The notes: generated by a model from the sequence alone, not told the origin. Counted from the stretch's first letter, positions 38,318 through 48,859 are shown. The stretch: 64,000 bases of DNA from Mucilaginibacter tolerans (GCF_030519375.1 NZ_JAUMKB010000002.1:372001-436000); one strand, 5' to 3'. Made by a program: numbers and translations.

Positions 38318-39538
38318 TTAAATTGTGTTTGTAATTTTGGGGGCTGCTTGTTTTTCCTTTTCCATTAACTCATCAAAGAAGGTAATAATACGGTCGACTT
38401 GAGTTGTATAATCAAATTCAATTTGAGCCAGTTTGCGTCCGTTTTGTCCAACTATTTCGGCTTTACCATAATCAGCAAAAATATCAGACAGTGTCTGGGC
38501 CAGACGATCCGGATCATTCGGTTCAGTTAAGAAGGAATCTTTTCTATCTGTCAGATATTGTGGGATAGATCCCGTAGATGTTGTTAATACTGGTTTACCA
38601 GTCGACAAATATTCAGCAATCTTAGTCGGAAAACAGTGTTCTGACTGCAGGTTATTAGGCTTGGCCAAAGCTAAAACTGCGGCATTTGTCATTCTTTCTA
38701 TCATTACAGGTCTGTCTACATATCCGGTAATTTCGATACTATCCTGCATTTTATTTTTATCGATGAATTTGATCACATCTTCTTTATTAGGCGACACATT
38801 CAAATCACCCATCAAAACCAATTTCTTGCCTGGGTTCTTTTTAGTAAAAATAGTGTACCCCTGTAGCAGGTCCATTATTCCATCTTTAAACTGGTTAAGT
38901 GCTCCGGTATAAACAATCTCGCCACTATTATTCTGAGTATGTTTAAAGTTATTTGTGTTAGTAATAATCGGAACAATAATTTGTTTAGCTCTCTTGTTTA
39001 TTTTGTCAACAAAATAGTCATATAAGCTATCAGATATAACGATTAACCCGTCAAATACTTTAAACAAGTGTTTAATGTATAGATTAATATATATCTTTCT
39101 AAAGAAACTTCGCTCTATTGCAAATACAAAGGGAAATTCACTTATCTCGAGAACAAATTTGCACCTGTCAATCAGACTAAACAACTTATAAGTAAGAATC
39201 ATATACCACCTGTTATCTACTAGAAGCAAGATATCTGTATTACGTTTTTTTGTGGCTATATAACCCAAAGTATTGAAGAATGAGATAAAGTCGTTAAAGC
39301 GCCGTTTTACAAAAGATTGGCTTCTGATGGGGTTTACCGGGTACCTGAATTTAATTCCCTCGTACTCCCCTTGTTTCTCAAAATTCAGCGCTTTGGTTTT
39401 ATGGCGTTCTGTTGGCCTTGGTACGATAACTTCAACATTATGACCACGTTCCTTAAACCGCCTGGCATATAAATGAATTCTGTTCGTAGCAGCCATTCCA
39501 TGCGGATAGGCTTCGTTCAATATAATAGTAATGTTCAT
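38318..39538 (-). CDS. GT4-type glycosyltransferase
   Basis: A 406-residue GT-B enzyme: N-terminal MNITIILNEAYPHGMAATNR, a donor-site region with VYTGALNQFKDGIMDLLQGY, and AEYLSTGKPVLTTSTGSIPQY replacing the more usual EAMA-type motif. It transfers a sugar to the polysaccharide repeat. 25 bases separate it from the next gene. Confidence 0.88.
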   Translation of the reverse strand: MNITIILNEAYPHGMAATNRIHLYARRFKERGHNVEVIVPRPTERHKTKALNFEKQGEYEGIKFRYPVNPIRSQSFVKRRFNDFISFFNTLGYIATKKRNTDILLLVDNRWYMILTYKLFSLIDRCKFVLEISEFPFVFAIERSFFRKIYINLYIKHLFKVFDGLIVISDSLYDYFVDKINKRAKQIIVPIITNTNNFKHTQNNSGEIVYTGALNQFKDGIMDLLQGYTIFTKKNPGKKLVLMGDLNVSPNKEDVIKFIDKNKMQDSIEITGYVDRPVMIERMTNAAVLALAKPNNLQSEHCFPTKIAEYLSTGKPVLTTSTGSIPQYLTDRKDSFLTEPNDPDRLAQTLSDIFADYGKAEIVGQNGRKLAQIEFDYTTQVDRIITFFDELMEKEKQAAPKITNTI

Positions 39539-39637
39539 TATTAATCAAATCAGGGTCTAAAAAACTTAAAAAAATATTAAAACTTTGAGTTTTTAGCCAG
39601 TCATTATAACCCCAAACAGGCACAAGATCACATGATT

Positions 39638-40228
39638 TTATTCGTTTGGCTTATTAATAGGCTTTATAACCTTACAGGGATTACCTGCAGCTACTACATT
39701 AGCAGGAATACTTTTAGTTACCAAACTATTAGCACCAATGAGTGAGTTCTCACCAATAGTAACTCCTTTTAAAACAACACAATTTACACCCAGCCAAACA
39801 TTATCTTCTATTATCACCTCAGCCGGTTCGCTGGTTCTTGGATCGTCCAGGTGCCAGTCGGAATCAGTTATAAGAGTATTTGCACCGCATCGAACATTTT
39901 TCCCCAATTTGATCAGTTTGAATGCTCCAATTACCGTACCGCTAAAACCACAACCGTCGCCAATTATTACTTTCGCACCATCACCTTGCGTCGAAATCAT
40001 ACAGGGCCTGTCAATGCCTATCCAGTTACTCCCGACAGCTGAGTTGAAAATGCAATTTTCACCTATCTCTATCTGGCTATTTTTTGATTTGAAGAAACGT
40101 GTTGTCCCATAAAATTCTGCTCCCTTGCCCACTTTCACAGTCCAAATATAAGCTCGTAAGTAGTTTCTTTTACCCCAAAATTTTATTAGTTTTTCGTATC
40201 TCCAAAATATAGACCTGGTTAATAACAT
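39638..40228 (-). CDS. hexapeptide-repeat acyltransferase
   Basis: A 196-residue left-handed beta-helix protein. Repeats such as IEIGENCIFNSA, VIIGDGCGFSG, IKLGKNVRCGAN and VIIEDNVWLGVNCVVLKGVTIG end in VAAGNPCKVIKP, as in WcaF/maltose acetyltransferase-type O-acetyltransferases. It probably acetylates a sugar of the repeat unit. In the capsule operon between a glycosyltransferase and the polymerase. Confidence 0.88.
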   Translation of the reverse strand: MLLTRSIFWRYEKLIKFWGKRNYLRAYIWTVKVGKGAEFYGTTRFFKSKNSQIEIGENCIFNSAVGSNWIGIDRPCMISTQGDGAKVIIGDGCGFSGTVIGAFKLIKLGKNVRCGANTLITDSDWHLDDPRTSEPAEVIIEDNVWLGVNCVVLKGVTIGENSLIGANSLVTKSIPANVVAAGNPCKVIKPINKPNE

Positions 40229-40252
40229 TTTTATTTTTTAATCGACAAGTAT

Positions 40253-41515
40253 TTAACTTAATGCATTATACGCATTCTGATCAGTAGTTGGTTCAGTTAC
40301 AAGTTGATAATATGTTACCTGCCTTACATTGACATTTACAAAACCAATCAGAAGAGTGATGAAGTAATAAAACGCACCGGAAGAAAAAGTTACATATATA
40401 GCGAAACCTCCACACGCTAATATCCAAAAGAAGATTGTAACTTTTGCATTTGTGACCCTTAATATTTTTAAAGGATTCTTTCTGAAAAGGCTGTAAACAA
40501 GATAAAAAAAGTATACAATACAGGTTTGTAAACCAAACCACCAGATAGCTAAAAGATACTGATTATCCAACCACTCGTAAGGAGCTTTTCTATCGCCCGA
40601 CCAATTCCAGGTTGCAGAAGGGCCGACGCCTTTAAACAGTTTTCTTGTATCAAATTGGTCTAAAAATTCCTTTATCTGGCTGCTTCGGCTATCTTCACCC
40701 ATTCGACCGGTAAATACCGTACTCAAATCCTTTAAGGTTCCAAATTTATCAAGATTAGAAACAACATAATAGGCCGCAAATGTTACCAAAAACCCCATCA
40801 TAGCTAGTAAAAAATAGCTCCTGCCCTCTTTCAAGTCCCTTCTTAGCTTAATAAACATAATGACCGCCATGATCACGAGGTAACTTCTGGATGCAATAGC
40901 AAAGGCAAAAAATGCCAGAGCAGCGATTGAGCCGTATTTGATCAGTTTTGTGAAATTAGTTTTATCGTCATCGTCCAAAAAGTAAAAAGGGTATATCCAA
41001 AGTAATGTGACAGTAGTATCCCTTATGGCATTTAGTGCTGCCGACCTGTCTGAAACAGAGCCCAATAAGCCTATTCTTACAAGGTTAAAAACGAACAAAA
41101 AGGTACATACATATTTAAAAAACTTAAATAACCGTTCAGTATACGTCGTTTCGGCAGCAAAGTATAATAATCCGAAGTTTATCCAGGTTCCCAATCCTTT
41201 TGGTGAGTAAAACAGGGTGGGCGTTGATGCAAATGTTGATAGATCGTTGAATGAAGCAATAAATACCAGGGCAACCATCAAAACATAACATGCGTTGATT
41301 ATAAATGGGAAATTCCTGTGGTAAGCTACAAAACAATAAATGCTGCAAAACGTGACAAGAATGTTAAATAAAAAGGATATTTTAATATAAAAGGTTCCTG
41401 AATCGGCAGCAGAGTCCTCACCATGCATGCTTAGCTGACCTAATATAAGTGCAAAAACATTGACAAAAATCGCAGTAAGAATAAAATAGAATAAATAACG
41501 CGTTACCTTCTCCAT
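40253..41515 (-). CDS. Wzy-like polysaccharide polymerase/O-antigen ligase family
   Basis: A 420-residue protein with about ten to twelve hydrophobic segments and a large loop around residues 260-310 (LSTVFTGRMGEDSRSSQI, GVGPSATWNW) that has the arginine-rich character of Wzy/WaaL periplasmic loops. Such proteins join repeat units in the periplasm. The assignment rests on topology and operon position, because sequence conservation in this family is low. Confidence 0.7.
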   Translation of the reverse strand: MEKVTRYLFYFILTAIFVNVFALILGQLSMHGEDSAADSGTFYIKISFLFNILVTFCSIYCFVAYHRNFPFIINACYVLMVALVFIASFNDLSTFASTPTLFYSPKGLGTWINFGLLYFAAETTYTERLFKFFKYVCTFLFVFNLVRIGLLGSVSDRSAALNAIRDTTVTLLWIYPFYFLDDDDKTNFTKLIKYGSIAALAFFAFAIASRSYLVIMAVIMFIKLRRDLKEGRSYFLLAMMGFLVTFAAYYVVSNLDKFGTLKDLSTVFTGRMGEDSRSSQIKEFLDQFDTRKLFKGVGPSATWNWSGDRKAPYEWLDNQYLLAIWWFGLQTCIVYFFYLVYSLFRKNPLKILRVTNAKVTIFFWILACGGFAIYVTFSSGAFYYFITLLIGFVNVNVRQVTYYQLVTEPTTDQNAYNALS

Positions 41516-41554
41516 ATATAAACCAAACCTTTATCCTAAATGAGGCGACAATCT

Positions 41555-43951
41555 CTAAAATCTGCTTAAAAAGCCTCTCATTGCGCGGCCGAATGTATTT
41601 TTGGGACGGCTTGTGTAGGTATTGTAATAGCTATTATTATAGTTATAGCCGTACCCATACTTTTCTCTTTTTATACCGTTAAAAATGAGATTTAATTTAG
41701 GGAACCTATTCTCATTTTTCACTTCATTTATGAAGTCAAGCTCTTCTTTGAGAGTGTAGCCTTGCCTTATTACATATAAGGCCGCATCAGTTACCCTAGC
41801 AATAATCAGGGCGTCAGTAACCAGGTGTATTGGCGGGCTATCGATAATAACAAATTCATATTGCTTGCGAAGAATGTCGATCAGATTATCCAGATTGACT
41901 TTTTCCAACAACTCTGAAGGGTTTTCCTGAATCGTACCGGCGCTCATCACATCCAATCCAGGAATACCTGATGGGCGAATAAGGCTGTCGATTGTCAAAT
42001 GATCGCTTTCCAGGTAATCGCTTATACCCAAATGTTCATCAGGCAATTCAAAAATCGATGCTATTTTAGGTTTTCTAAGGTCCATTTCCAGGATAATAGT
42101 CTTTCGTGCGGCGTATGCCAGCGTAACGGAAAGGTTTGCGCTTACAAAGCTTTTACCTTCACCCGATGTGCTGGAAGTAACCACACACACTTTGCCCCCT
42201 TCATTAGTACTAAGTACCTGGTATAGTTTTGAACGCAACGCCCTAAATTGCTCACCAATTGCAAAACTGCCGCGTTCTTTGGTTATGACAATCGGAGTTG
42301 ATGATTCCTGGAAAGAAAGTTCTCCAAGGATAGGAATGTCTACTTCTTGTTCAATTTGCCGGCGGTGAGTAATTTTATCATCGAAGCTATTTCGGGTATA
42401 AATAACACCTATCGGAATAAGCATGCCTGCAAAAAGTGCCAGTGCATATACTATTGATGACTTTGGCCATTTTGAATCGCCGGCATGTGCATAATCCACA
42501 ACTTTGGCATCCGTTACGGTCGAAGCGTATTTTAAAGAAAGCGCCTCACGTTGCTCCAATAAGAAAGAATACAATTTTGCTTCAACATCTTTATCCCTCT
42601 GCATCCCTGTCAACTGGGTCTGTTGCCCGGGGACGCTTCTGATCTGGCCTTCAGCCCTTGAGTTGTTTGATTGCAATTGTCCTCTCGTAAGCATCAGGGT
42701 TTCCTTGTCATTACGAATTTTCTCTTTTATATTAGCTTGAAGCGTACTAATCTCGTTATTAATAGGCTCAAATACCGGGTTATCGGGTGGGTTATTGGCC
42801 AGCAGATTCTGCTTCTTCAGTTCTGCATCTGTAAGCTTATCCAACATTGAGTTCAGGCTCGCATCCTGCAACCCCACAGTTGATGGTTGCTTATTTGCAC
42901 CCGGCGAGTTAACATAATTCTCAATGCTATTAATAATTCTTATCTGCAAATTAATATCATCAAGCGCTTTCTGACTTGTCTGGGCATCTTGAACATAAGT
43001 CTGAGATTGTGCATCAATGTTACCTGTTAGGCCCTGAGAGCTTGCATAGCTCTGTATCTGGGCTTCACTCATGTGCAGGTCTTTCCCTATTGAATCAATA
43101 CGCTTATTAATAAACCGAATAGTTGCTTCCGTTTTCCTGTTCTTTTCATCAACTGCAGCTTTCAAATAAGTGTTAATCACTGCATTTAGAATATCCACCC
43201 CCCGTTGCGGAACAACGTCAGATAGAGACAAGTTAACAAAGGGTACCTCTTTATCGTCCAATGTAGATTTTAGACCACTTACAAAACTGTCGGCAACGTT
43301 TGATGGGTCTCCAACTGTTATGCTTATTTTCGATCCAACAAAAGCATCAAGGTATGATGTGGCATCTAATTTCCATAGCCCAAAGTCACTTTGTATATAT
43401 TGGCCGTACTTAAACTGACTCTGCTTACCATCTTTATCTTCTACCGTAAATCCTTGTGAGTTATTAATTGTAATGTCCAGCTTTATGCCTTTATCATCTA
43501 TTTTGACAGGCATTTTTATAAACTGAAATTTTACCGGAGAATTTTTGTACAGATCGGTTGAAACCATTCCCTCTTTTTTCGAGTATCCTACCCATAGGTT
43601 CATGCTATTTACAACCTGGAGCATGATCTTTTTGGACTTCAATACCTCAACCTCGTTTTCGAAAACCACCGGGGTACTAATCTGATCGAGTTGATTAATG
43701 TTGTCTTTATCCTGTTGTCTTATGTCTTGAGATTTACTGTCTTTAAATTCGATAGTTGCATTTATAGGATAAATAGGCTTTGCATATTTTAAATAAAAGA
43801 ATGCCCCTCCTATAAATATTATTAAGGATAGAAAAAATATAGGCCAATGAAAAACATACTTTTTGAAAACCTTCGCAAAATCCGTTGTTTGATTTTGCGA
43901 AACTGGTAATGTTATCGTTGTAAGCCTATTGTCGTTTGTGGTAACAGCCAT
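41555..43951 (-). CDS. Wzc-type polysaccharide co-polymerase with tyrosine kinase
   Basis: A 798-residue BY-kinase. Its N-terminus has a membrane helix (about 34-54), a Wzz-type chain-length domain, and coiled-coil periplasmic parts (GNVR region); a second helix lies near 510-530. The cytoplasmic kinase domain shows Walker A SSTSGEGKSFVSANLS, Walker A' EMDLRKPKI and FVIIDSPP. A tyrosine-rich tail (YGYGYNYNNSYYNTY) holds the autophosphorylation cluster. It regulates polymer length and export with Wza, encoded eight bases upstream. Confidence 0.93.
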   Translation of the reverse strand: MAVTTNDNRLTTITLPVSQNQTTDFAKVFKKYVFHWPIFFLSLIIFIGGAFFYLKYAKPIYPINATIEFKDSKSQDIRQQDKDNINQLDQISTPVVFENEVEVLKSKKIMLQVVNSMNLWVGYSKKEGMVSTDLYKNSPVKFQFIKMPVKIDDKGIKLDITINNSQGFTVEDKDGKQSQFKYGQYIQSDFGLWKLDATSYLDAFVGSKISITVGDPSNVADSFVSGLKSTLDDKEVPFVNLSLSDVVPQRGVDILNAVINTYLKAAVDEKNRKTEATIRFINKRIDSIGKDLHMSEAQIQSYASSQGLTGNIDAQSQTYVQDAQTSQKALDDINLQIRIINSIENYVNSPGANKQPSTVGLQDASLNSMLDKLTDAELKKQNLLANNPPDNPVFEPINNEISTLQANIKEKIRNDKETLMLTRGQLQSNNSRAEGQIRSVPGQQTQLTGMQRDKDVEAKLYSFLLEQREALSLKYASTVTDAKVVDYAHAGDSKWPKSSIVYALALFAGMLIPIGVIYTRNSFDDKITHRRQIEQEVDIPILGELSFQESSTPIVITKERGSFAIGEQFRALRSKLYQVLSTNEGGKVCVVTSSTSGEGKSFVSANLSVTLAYAARKTIILEMDLRKPKIASIFELPDEHLGISDYLESDHLTIDSLIRPSGIPGLDVMSAGTIQENPSELLEKVNLDNLIDILRKQYEFVIIDSPPIHLVTDALIIARVTDAALYVIRQGYTLKEELDFINEVKNENRFPKLNLIFNGIKREKYGYGYNYNNSYYNTYTSRPKNTFGRAMRGFLSRF

Positions 43952-43959
43952 TGATTTTA

Positions 43960-44754
43960 TTATAGATTTTTACGGTAAACTAGTACTAAAGCTACTACAG
44001 AAAGTGCTGAAATGATTAGACTAACTCTCTGGAAGCCTGCTGTATTATTATTTGATATTTTAGAACGGTTTGGCGTTACAACCAATACATCGTGATTTTT
44101 TAGATAATAGTATGGTGAATCAAATAATTTCTTCGAATTCAAATCAATTGGAATGTATTCACGTTTTCCGTTGATTTCCCTAACTAAAAATATTTGGCGA
44201 ACTGCCGTAATATTAAGGTCGCCCGCCATACTCAAAGCTTCAGGTATAGTAACTCTTTCGTTCTGGATTGTAAACACGTCCGGTTTCGCTACATCGCCCA
44301 ATACCGATATCTTAAAATTAGTAATGCGAATATTAACGATCGGCTTTTTCAGGTAGTTTGAAAGAGACGCCTGCAACTGATCAGTTAAATTAGTTGTGTT
44401 TAAGCCAGCTACCTTAATTTGGCCAAGGTATGGCAGATTAATATTACCGTTTAAATCAACCATATACCCTATAACAGCATTCTCAGGAGTTGTTGTATCA
44501 CCGGTAGTGCCGGTTCCACTTATTCTGTTAAGATTGTAACCAAACAGATTGGCTCCTTCAGACGGACTGGTAACACTGATAGCCAGAATATCACCAGGCT
44601 GTATGATCAGCGGAGAAAAGTTGTTAATATCCTCTTTGGTGATGCTGTTTTGATTTAGATCCTGGAAATAAGGAACGTTTTGATAACTGGAGCACGAGCT
44701 ACAGAGTACTGCAACAAGTGCAAACAAGGCGAATAAAGTTGATTTGAAGTTCAT
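43960..44754 (-). CDS. Wza-like polysaccharide export lipoprotein
   Basis: A 264-residue outer-membrane export protein. A lipobox lies in LVAVLCSSCSSYQN. The Poly_export domain (LIIQPGDILAISVTSP) and an SLBB domain (VSVLGDVAKPDVFTI) follow, and a C-terminal hydrophobic helix (LIISALSVVALVLVY) ends the chain. It should form the outer-membrane channel for the polymer. First gene of the minus-strand operon. No K(D/E) surface-export signal follows the cysteine, consistent with a periplasm-facing anchor. Confidence 0.93.
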   Translation of the reverse strand: MNFKSTLFALFALVAVLCSSCSSYQNVPYFQDLNQNSITKEDINNFSPLIIQPGDILAISVTSPSEGANLFGYNLNRISGTGTTGDTTTPENAVIGYMVDLNGNINLPYLGQIKVAGLNTTNLTDQLQASLSNYLKKPIVNIRITNFKISVLGDVAKPDVFTIQNERVTIPEALSMAGDLNITAVRQIFLVREINGKREYIPIDLNSKKLFDSPYYYLKNHDVLVVTPNRSKISNNNTAGFQRVSLIISALSVVALVLVYRKNL

Positions 44755-45794
44755 AGTAGGGTTGCTTTAGATGTTGTACATGAGTTCTTGTAACTATTGT
44801 GCGTATACAGATTTAGCGATAGTAATATAAGTTTTATTTTTAATAAATAATTAATTTTCACAGGTTGTTACACCCGTATTTTTAACAAATTAATTCATTT
44901 AGCCATTTCAAATAAATAGCAGACTTCCGTACATATTTTTTTGATAACGCACTATCAAAATTATCTTTTAATGACTAACAGCCAACCTGATTTATGCCTG
45001 GTAAAACAATTATTAATCCGACAAATTGTTTTATATTTCTAACTTAAATCAACTCCTGCTCTATCCCGTTCACATTCGACAAAGAACAACTATTTTTTGT
45101 AGAAAAAGTTTCACCTGGTAAACTATTTTTACAATCGACATTTAACGACTTACATTAGATGAATGTTTCAATTACAAATTAAATCAGCGCGTTAAATAGT
45201 ATTTGCCAATTACGAAAAAGCATACCAAAGGGCCGCAAACCAAGGCAGAAAGTTAATAATGCTGATCAATAGGTAATAATAATAAAGCTATAGTTAGAAC
45301 AATTTTAACTTTTACATAAAGAAAAAAGTGATCAGACGAGATATTTCTTGCCCCTATTGTTTATTTCCGGAAAGTGCTAACTTTTAATTCATTAAATACG
45401 TACTAGGTCACCAATCTTATTGATCGTAATATTAAAATCATATTAACTAACCTAATTTCCGATGACCAACAATGGCCTTAATTGCAAACAACTGTTTTGT
45501 ATTAAGTACAATATTTTCACAACAGCAAATACTTTTTGGAGCATAAAAATGCTTGTATAAAGTTTTACTCAAATGGGGATTTTTTTTCCCGGACGAGAAC
45601 GTATTTTTTCTTCTTAGAAAATTAACCAACAATTTATTAGTTAAATATTTATGCGTTTAGTTATCGCATATGGGGATTTTCCTTTGTATATGTAAATAAA
45701 AGGAGAATTTTTTTGAAAAAAATATATAAGAAGTAGCAAAATTTATTTTAATGCATAGTTATTGCATAATAGTAAATATCAATCCTATTGAACT
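44755..45794. other. 1040-base gene-free divergent control region
   Basis: AT-rich sequence between the divergent wza and wcaJ-type genes. No convincing coding frame is seen. On the minus strand TAATTTTG (44956-44963) could be a -7 box for the wza operon with a 200-base leader. On the plus side two similar palindromes, ATGCGTTTAGTTATCGCAT (45651-45669) and ATGCATAGTTATTGCAT (45751-45767), share the core TAGTTAT. The phrase ATGGGGATTTT occurs twice (near 45573 and 45670). Confidence 0.5.
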
Positions 45795-47195
45795 ATGGTA
45801 CACAGGTACAAACAATTTCATAATGTCATTAATATAACATTAGATTATTTGTTGCTGAACATATCATTAATCCTTGTTTACAGTTGGAATAATCACACTA
45901 TACTCTCCTGGATAAATGATAAAAGCTACCTTCCGGCGGTTTTGGTGTTTAACCTTTTATGGCTGCTCTCTTCCAACATCACCAGTTTATATAACAATGT
46001 TTCAGACATTGACCTTAAGGTCTATCATAATGTAGCCAGAACGTATTTGTTATACCTTGGCCTGATATGTTTCATCATATTGGCTATGATGGGTACTAAA
46101 TCATACTTTATCACCAGAGAATATTTATTTTACTCCATGTCGCTGTTCGGAATATTTCTGGGGATATGGAAAGTGATATTTTTCGCTATAAGAAAGAGTG
46201 ATAAGGTATTGATGAATAACTCGCGCAATGCAATTATTGTTGGTGCCAGCCGGGCCGGTAATGAACTTTACAATCAATTCAACAACAAAATATTAAAGGG
46301 TTATAATCTGTTGGGATTTTTTGATGACGAACCATCGCGGGTTAACCCCAAACACCTTTATTTGGGTAATACCAGTTTATGCATGGATTATGTTCTTAAA
46401 AATAATGTTGAAGAAATCTTTTGTGCTCTGCCATACTCTGAACATAAAACTATCGAGCGTTTGATGTCCGACTCGGACAAGAATCTGATCAGATTTAAGA
46501 TTGTACCTGAGTATCACGAATATTTTAAAAATACATCTTACCTGCAAAATCTAGGAAATATTCCTATACTGACCGTAAGAGCTGAACCTTTGGAAAACAT
46601 TGTTAACAGAATTGTTAAGCGTGCTTTCGATATCGTGTTCTCTTTGACGGTAATAATTTTCCTTTTCTCCTGGTTGTTTCCAATAATAGCGATCCTTATA
46701 AAATTAGGATCAAAAGGTCCTGTATTTTTCAAACAGATGCGTTCGGGACGTGACAATCATGCTTTTACATGCTATAAATTCAGAAGCATGAAAAAGGACA
46801 ATAAAGCTGAGCACGTTCAGGCAACCAAAGGTGACGCCCGGATAACCAAACTTGGCGCCTTTATGCGTAAAACCAGCATTGATGAGCTTCCGCAATTCTT
46901 TAATGTATTGATCGGTAATATGTCAATTGTAGGTCCGCGCCCGCACATGCTAAGTCATACAGAGCAATATGCGCAATTGATAGATCAGTTTATGGTCCGT
47001 CATTTTATGAAACCAGGAATAACCGGATGGGCACAGATCAACGGCCTGCGTGGCGAAACAAAGACAACTGAAGCGATGCTTGAGCGTGTTGAGGCTGATG
47101 TATGGTATCTTGAAAACTGGACCTTCATGCTCGATTTGAAAATCATTGCACTTACCTTCTGGAAGTCTGCCACGGGAGACAAAAACGCTTATTAA
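45795..47195 (+). CDS. undecaprenyl-phosphate sugar-1-phosphate transferase (WcaJ type)
   Basis: A 466-residue initiating transferase. Four or five N-terminal membrane helices (to about 140) precede a Rossmann-like domain ([16 protein letters not shown]) and the C-terminal catalytic bacterial sugar transferase domain: [12 protein letters not shown] helix, [49 protein letters not shown] and [14 protein letters not shown]. It loads the first sugar phosphate on the lipid carrier. The sugar (glucose or galactose) is not fixed by sequence. Divergent from wza. Confidence 0.94.
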   Translation: MVHRYKQFHNVINITLDYLLLNISLILVYSWNNHTILSWINDKSYLPAVLVFNLLWLLSSNITSLYNNVSDIDLKVYHNVARTYLLYLGLICFIILAMMGTKSYFITREYLFYSMSLFGIFLGIWKVIFFAIRKSDKVLMNNSRNAIIVGASRAGNELYNQFNNKILKGYNLLGFFDDEPSRVNPKHLYLGNTSLCMDYVLKNNVEEIFCALPYSEHKTIERLMSDSDKNLIRFKIVPEYHEYFKNTSYLQNLGNIPILTVRAEPLENIVNRIVKRAFDIVFSLTVIIFLFSWLFPIIAILIKLGSKGPVFFKQMRSGRDNHAFTCYKFRSMKKDNKAEHVQATKGDARITKLGAFMRKTSIDELPQFFNVLIGNMSIVGPRPHMLSHTEQYAQLIDQFMVRHFMKPGITGWAQINGLRGETKTTEAMLERVEADVWYLENWTFMLDLKIIALTFWKSATGDKNAY

Positions 47196-47218
47196 CAGGT
47201 ATCCCCTTAATAAATTTA

Positions 47219-47274
47219 AACCCTCATTTTTGAATAGAATAGTATTAACCTGCTTTCTATTCAAAATGGGGGTT
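47219..47274. terminator. bidirectional hairpin between wcaJ-type gene and beta-helix gene
   Basis: AACCCTCATTTTTGAATAGAA pairs with TTCTATTCAAAATGGGGGTT, about 19 pairs with a one-base bulge, between two convergent genes. Confidence 0.75.
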
Positions 47275-47295
47275 GTCCATTTACCAAATTTAAGA

Positions 47296-48453
47296 TTAAA
47301 GCTTTAATGTAACAATTACAGACGGTAATATTCCGCCATCAATATTTGCATTCAGGATATTGGTGTTCCAGCCCTGCGGTTGAGTAGCGGTGCTCGGGTC
47401 CCACCACGCGTCCATTTCTGCTCCTGATGTCTGGAAATATTTTACTTTGTTGTAACTTATGGTTACATCGGTACTAGCAGCGCCAGAATAGTTTCCGTAT
47501 GCTATGCCCACCATCGTAAATGGTGTTGCCTTACCATAAATGGTGTTATGATCCATTTTGATATGGCTGCCACCTTGTACCTGAGCACCTACGGCTCCAG
47601 GGTTAACCAAAACATTATAACGGGCTACTTGGTATGTACCACCCACATCACCCAAAACAATACCTGCACCACCACCTGAATCATGCTGTACCTGGCCACC
47701 TCTGATATAGTTGCCAACAACCATGATTGAATCCCCAGGTAGTCCATTTGACTGATAAAGGCTCAAGCCATCCTGCGGATGCTGTGCAACACCTGTTACA
47801 TCTTCACACTTATTATATGCAATCTGGCAACCGCTGCCATTCACATTGTTAAACTGTACAAAATTGCCTGAAGGGAACGGGCCGTTCATATTAAGGAACT
47901 GGTTATTGTTTACCTTCACGGTTGTACAGTACATGGCATTAACTCCTGCCCTTACATTGGTAACAAAGCAGCTGTCAATAGTCACATTTGTGCAATTATT
48001 AAGCACAATACCATCGTTAGTTGAGTTCATCACTTTACATTTAGTGATGTGCACATTGGTGCAATTATTCAACTTGATTCCTACTGTAGCTCCGTTACCT
48101 ACATTGATTGAATCGCCACTGATAGTGATATTGCTCTGATTATTCAAACTAATTGGTGCGGATGCTTTGTAGACGATGCTGGCCGATGTACTCGATGTAC
48201 CGGTGGTGCTGCCAGTTTTTCCAGTTGTGCCTGTGGTACCAGTAGTTCCCGGCGAGCCTGTTGTCGATCCAGTTGTTGTTCCTGTAGAAGTACCGGTTGA
48301 AGATGAGGAGCCTTTAACGACTCCCGAAGTATTAACCGAACTGGTGTCCGGTATGGTTGAGTCATCTTTTTGGCAGGATGTTATAACTAATGCTGCAATT
48401 AAAGCAAACGGATAGATAAGAGAAGCCATACGGCTTTGTCCAGGTCTGATCAT
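47296..48453 (-). CDS. surface-type lipoprotein with right-handed beta-helix (copy 1)
   Basis: A 385-residue lipoprotein: signal and lipobox ending ITSC, followed by QKDD, matching the QKDDE-type surface-lipoprotein export signal described in Bacteroidota. A 42-residue Ser/Thr/Gly linker (about 49-90) leads to a right-handed parallel beta-helix of 293 residues with repeats such as NNCTNVHITKCKVMNSTNDGI and YNKCEDVTGVAQHPQDGLS. The fold is that of pectate lyase-like or polymer-binding proteins; no catalytic set is obvious. About 88% identical (by eye) to the helix of the neighbouring gene. Confidence 0.85.
   Translation of the reverse strand: MIRPGQSRMASLIYPFALIAALVITSCQKDDSTIPDTSSVNTSGVVKGSSSSTGTSTGTTTGSTTGSPGTTGTTGTTGKTGSTTGTSSTSASIVYKASAPISLNNQSNITISGDSINVGNGATVGIKLNNCTNVHITKCKVMNSTNDGIVLNNCTNVTIDSCFVTNVRAGVNAMYCTTVKVNNNQFLNMNGPFPSGNFVQFNNVNGSGCQIAYNKCEDVTGVAQHPQDGLSLYQSNGLPGDSIMVVGNYIRGGQVQHDSGGGAGIVLGDVGGTYQVARYNVLVNPGAVGAQVQGGSHIKMDHNTIYGKATPFTMVGIAYGNYSGAASTDVTISYNKVKYFQTSGAEMDAWWDPSTATQPQGWNTNILNANIDGGILPSVIVTLKL
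48184..48309 (-). repeat. Ser/Thr/Gly linker coding tract in copy 1
   Basis: Encodes TGTSTGTTTGST-type residues 49-90 of the first beta-helix lipoprotein. It is short and less regular than the matching tract of copy 2. Confidence 0.6.
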
Positions 48454-48700
48454 AGTAGTTAAATTAATTATGCCTTTTTGAACGACATTTTCAGAATTTT
48501 AGTTTACTGAAAATTATTCTTCGGGATTATTAACGTCTGCAAAATATTTAAAATATCTGGTTGTCAAAGAATTATACTTTCCACATTTTTATGCACATTT
48601 TTTAATTACTATGCAAAAAAACGCTCATTCAGTTAAGAATTTTAGTGATACTAAAGACATCATGACTTCTAATTAATAATCGAAACCAAAAGGAAAAGAG

Positions 48701-48738
48701 AAAGCGATTAGCACATTTACCAGTATGCTAACCGCTTT
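48701..48738 (-). terminator. second hairpin downstream of beta-helix copy 2
   Basis: AAAGCGATTAGCA pairs with TGCTAACCGCTTT (13 pairs, one G-T on transcription), 12-base loop; on the minus strand it is followed by CTCTTTTCCTTTT. About 190 bases past the stop of copy 2, it may be a second terminator or a folded RNA element. Confidence 0.45.
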
Positions 48739-48859
48739 ACCTATAAGCCCATCTACGATTTTATAAACAAGACAGACACATTTACCGGGGTCAATTATCA
48801 ACCAATTAACCTTCAATAGCTTTTCTACATAATTTTTAGTAATTACACATAAAAAGATA

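Noticed and set aside
45447..45632. A 61-residue frame in the 1 kb control region
   Set aside because: No ribosome site, no recognisable motif and AT-rich base composition like the surrounding non-coding DNA.
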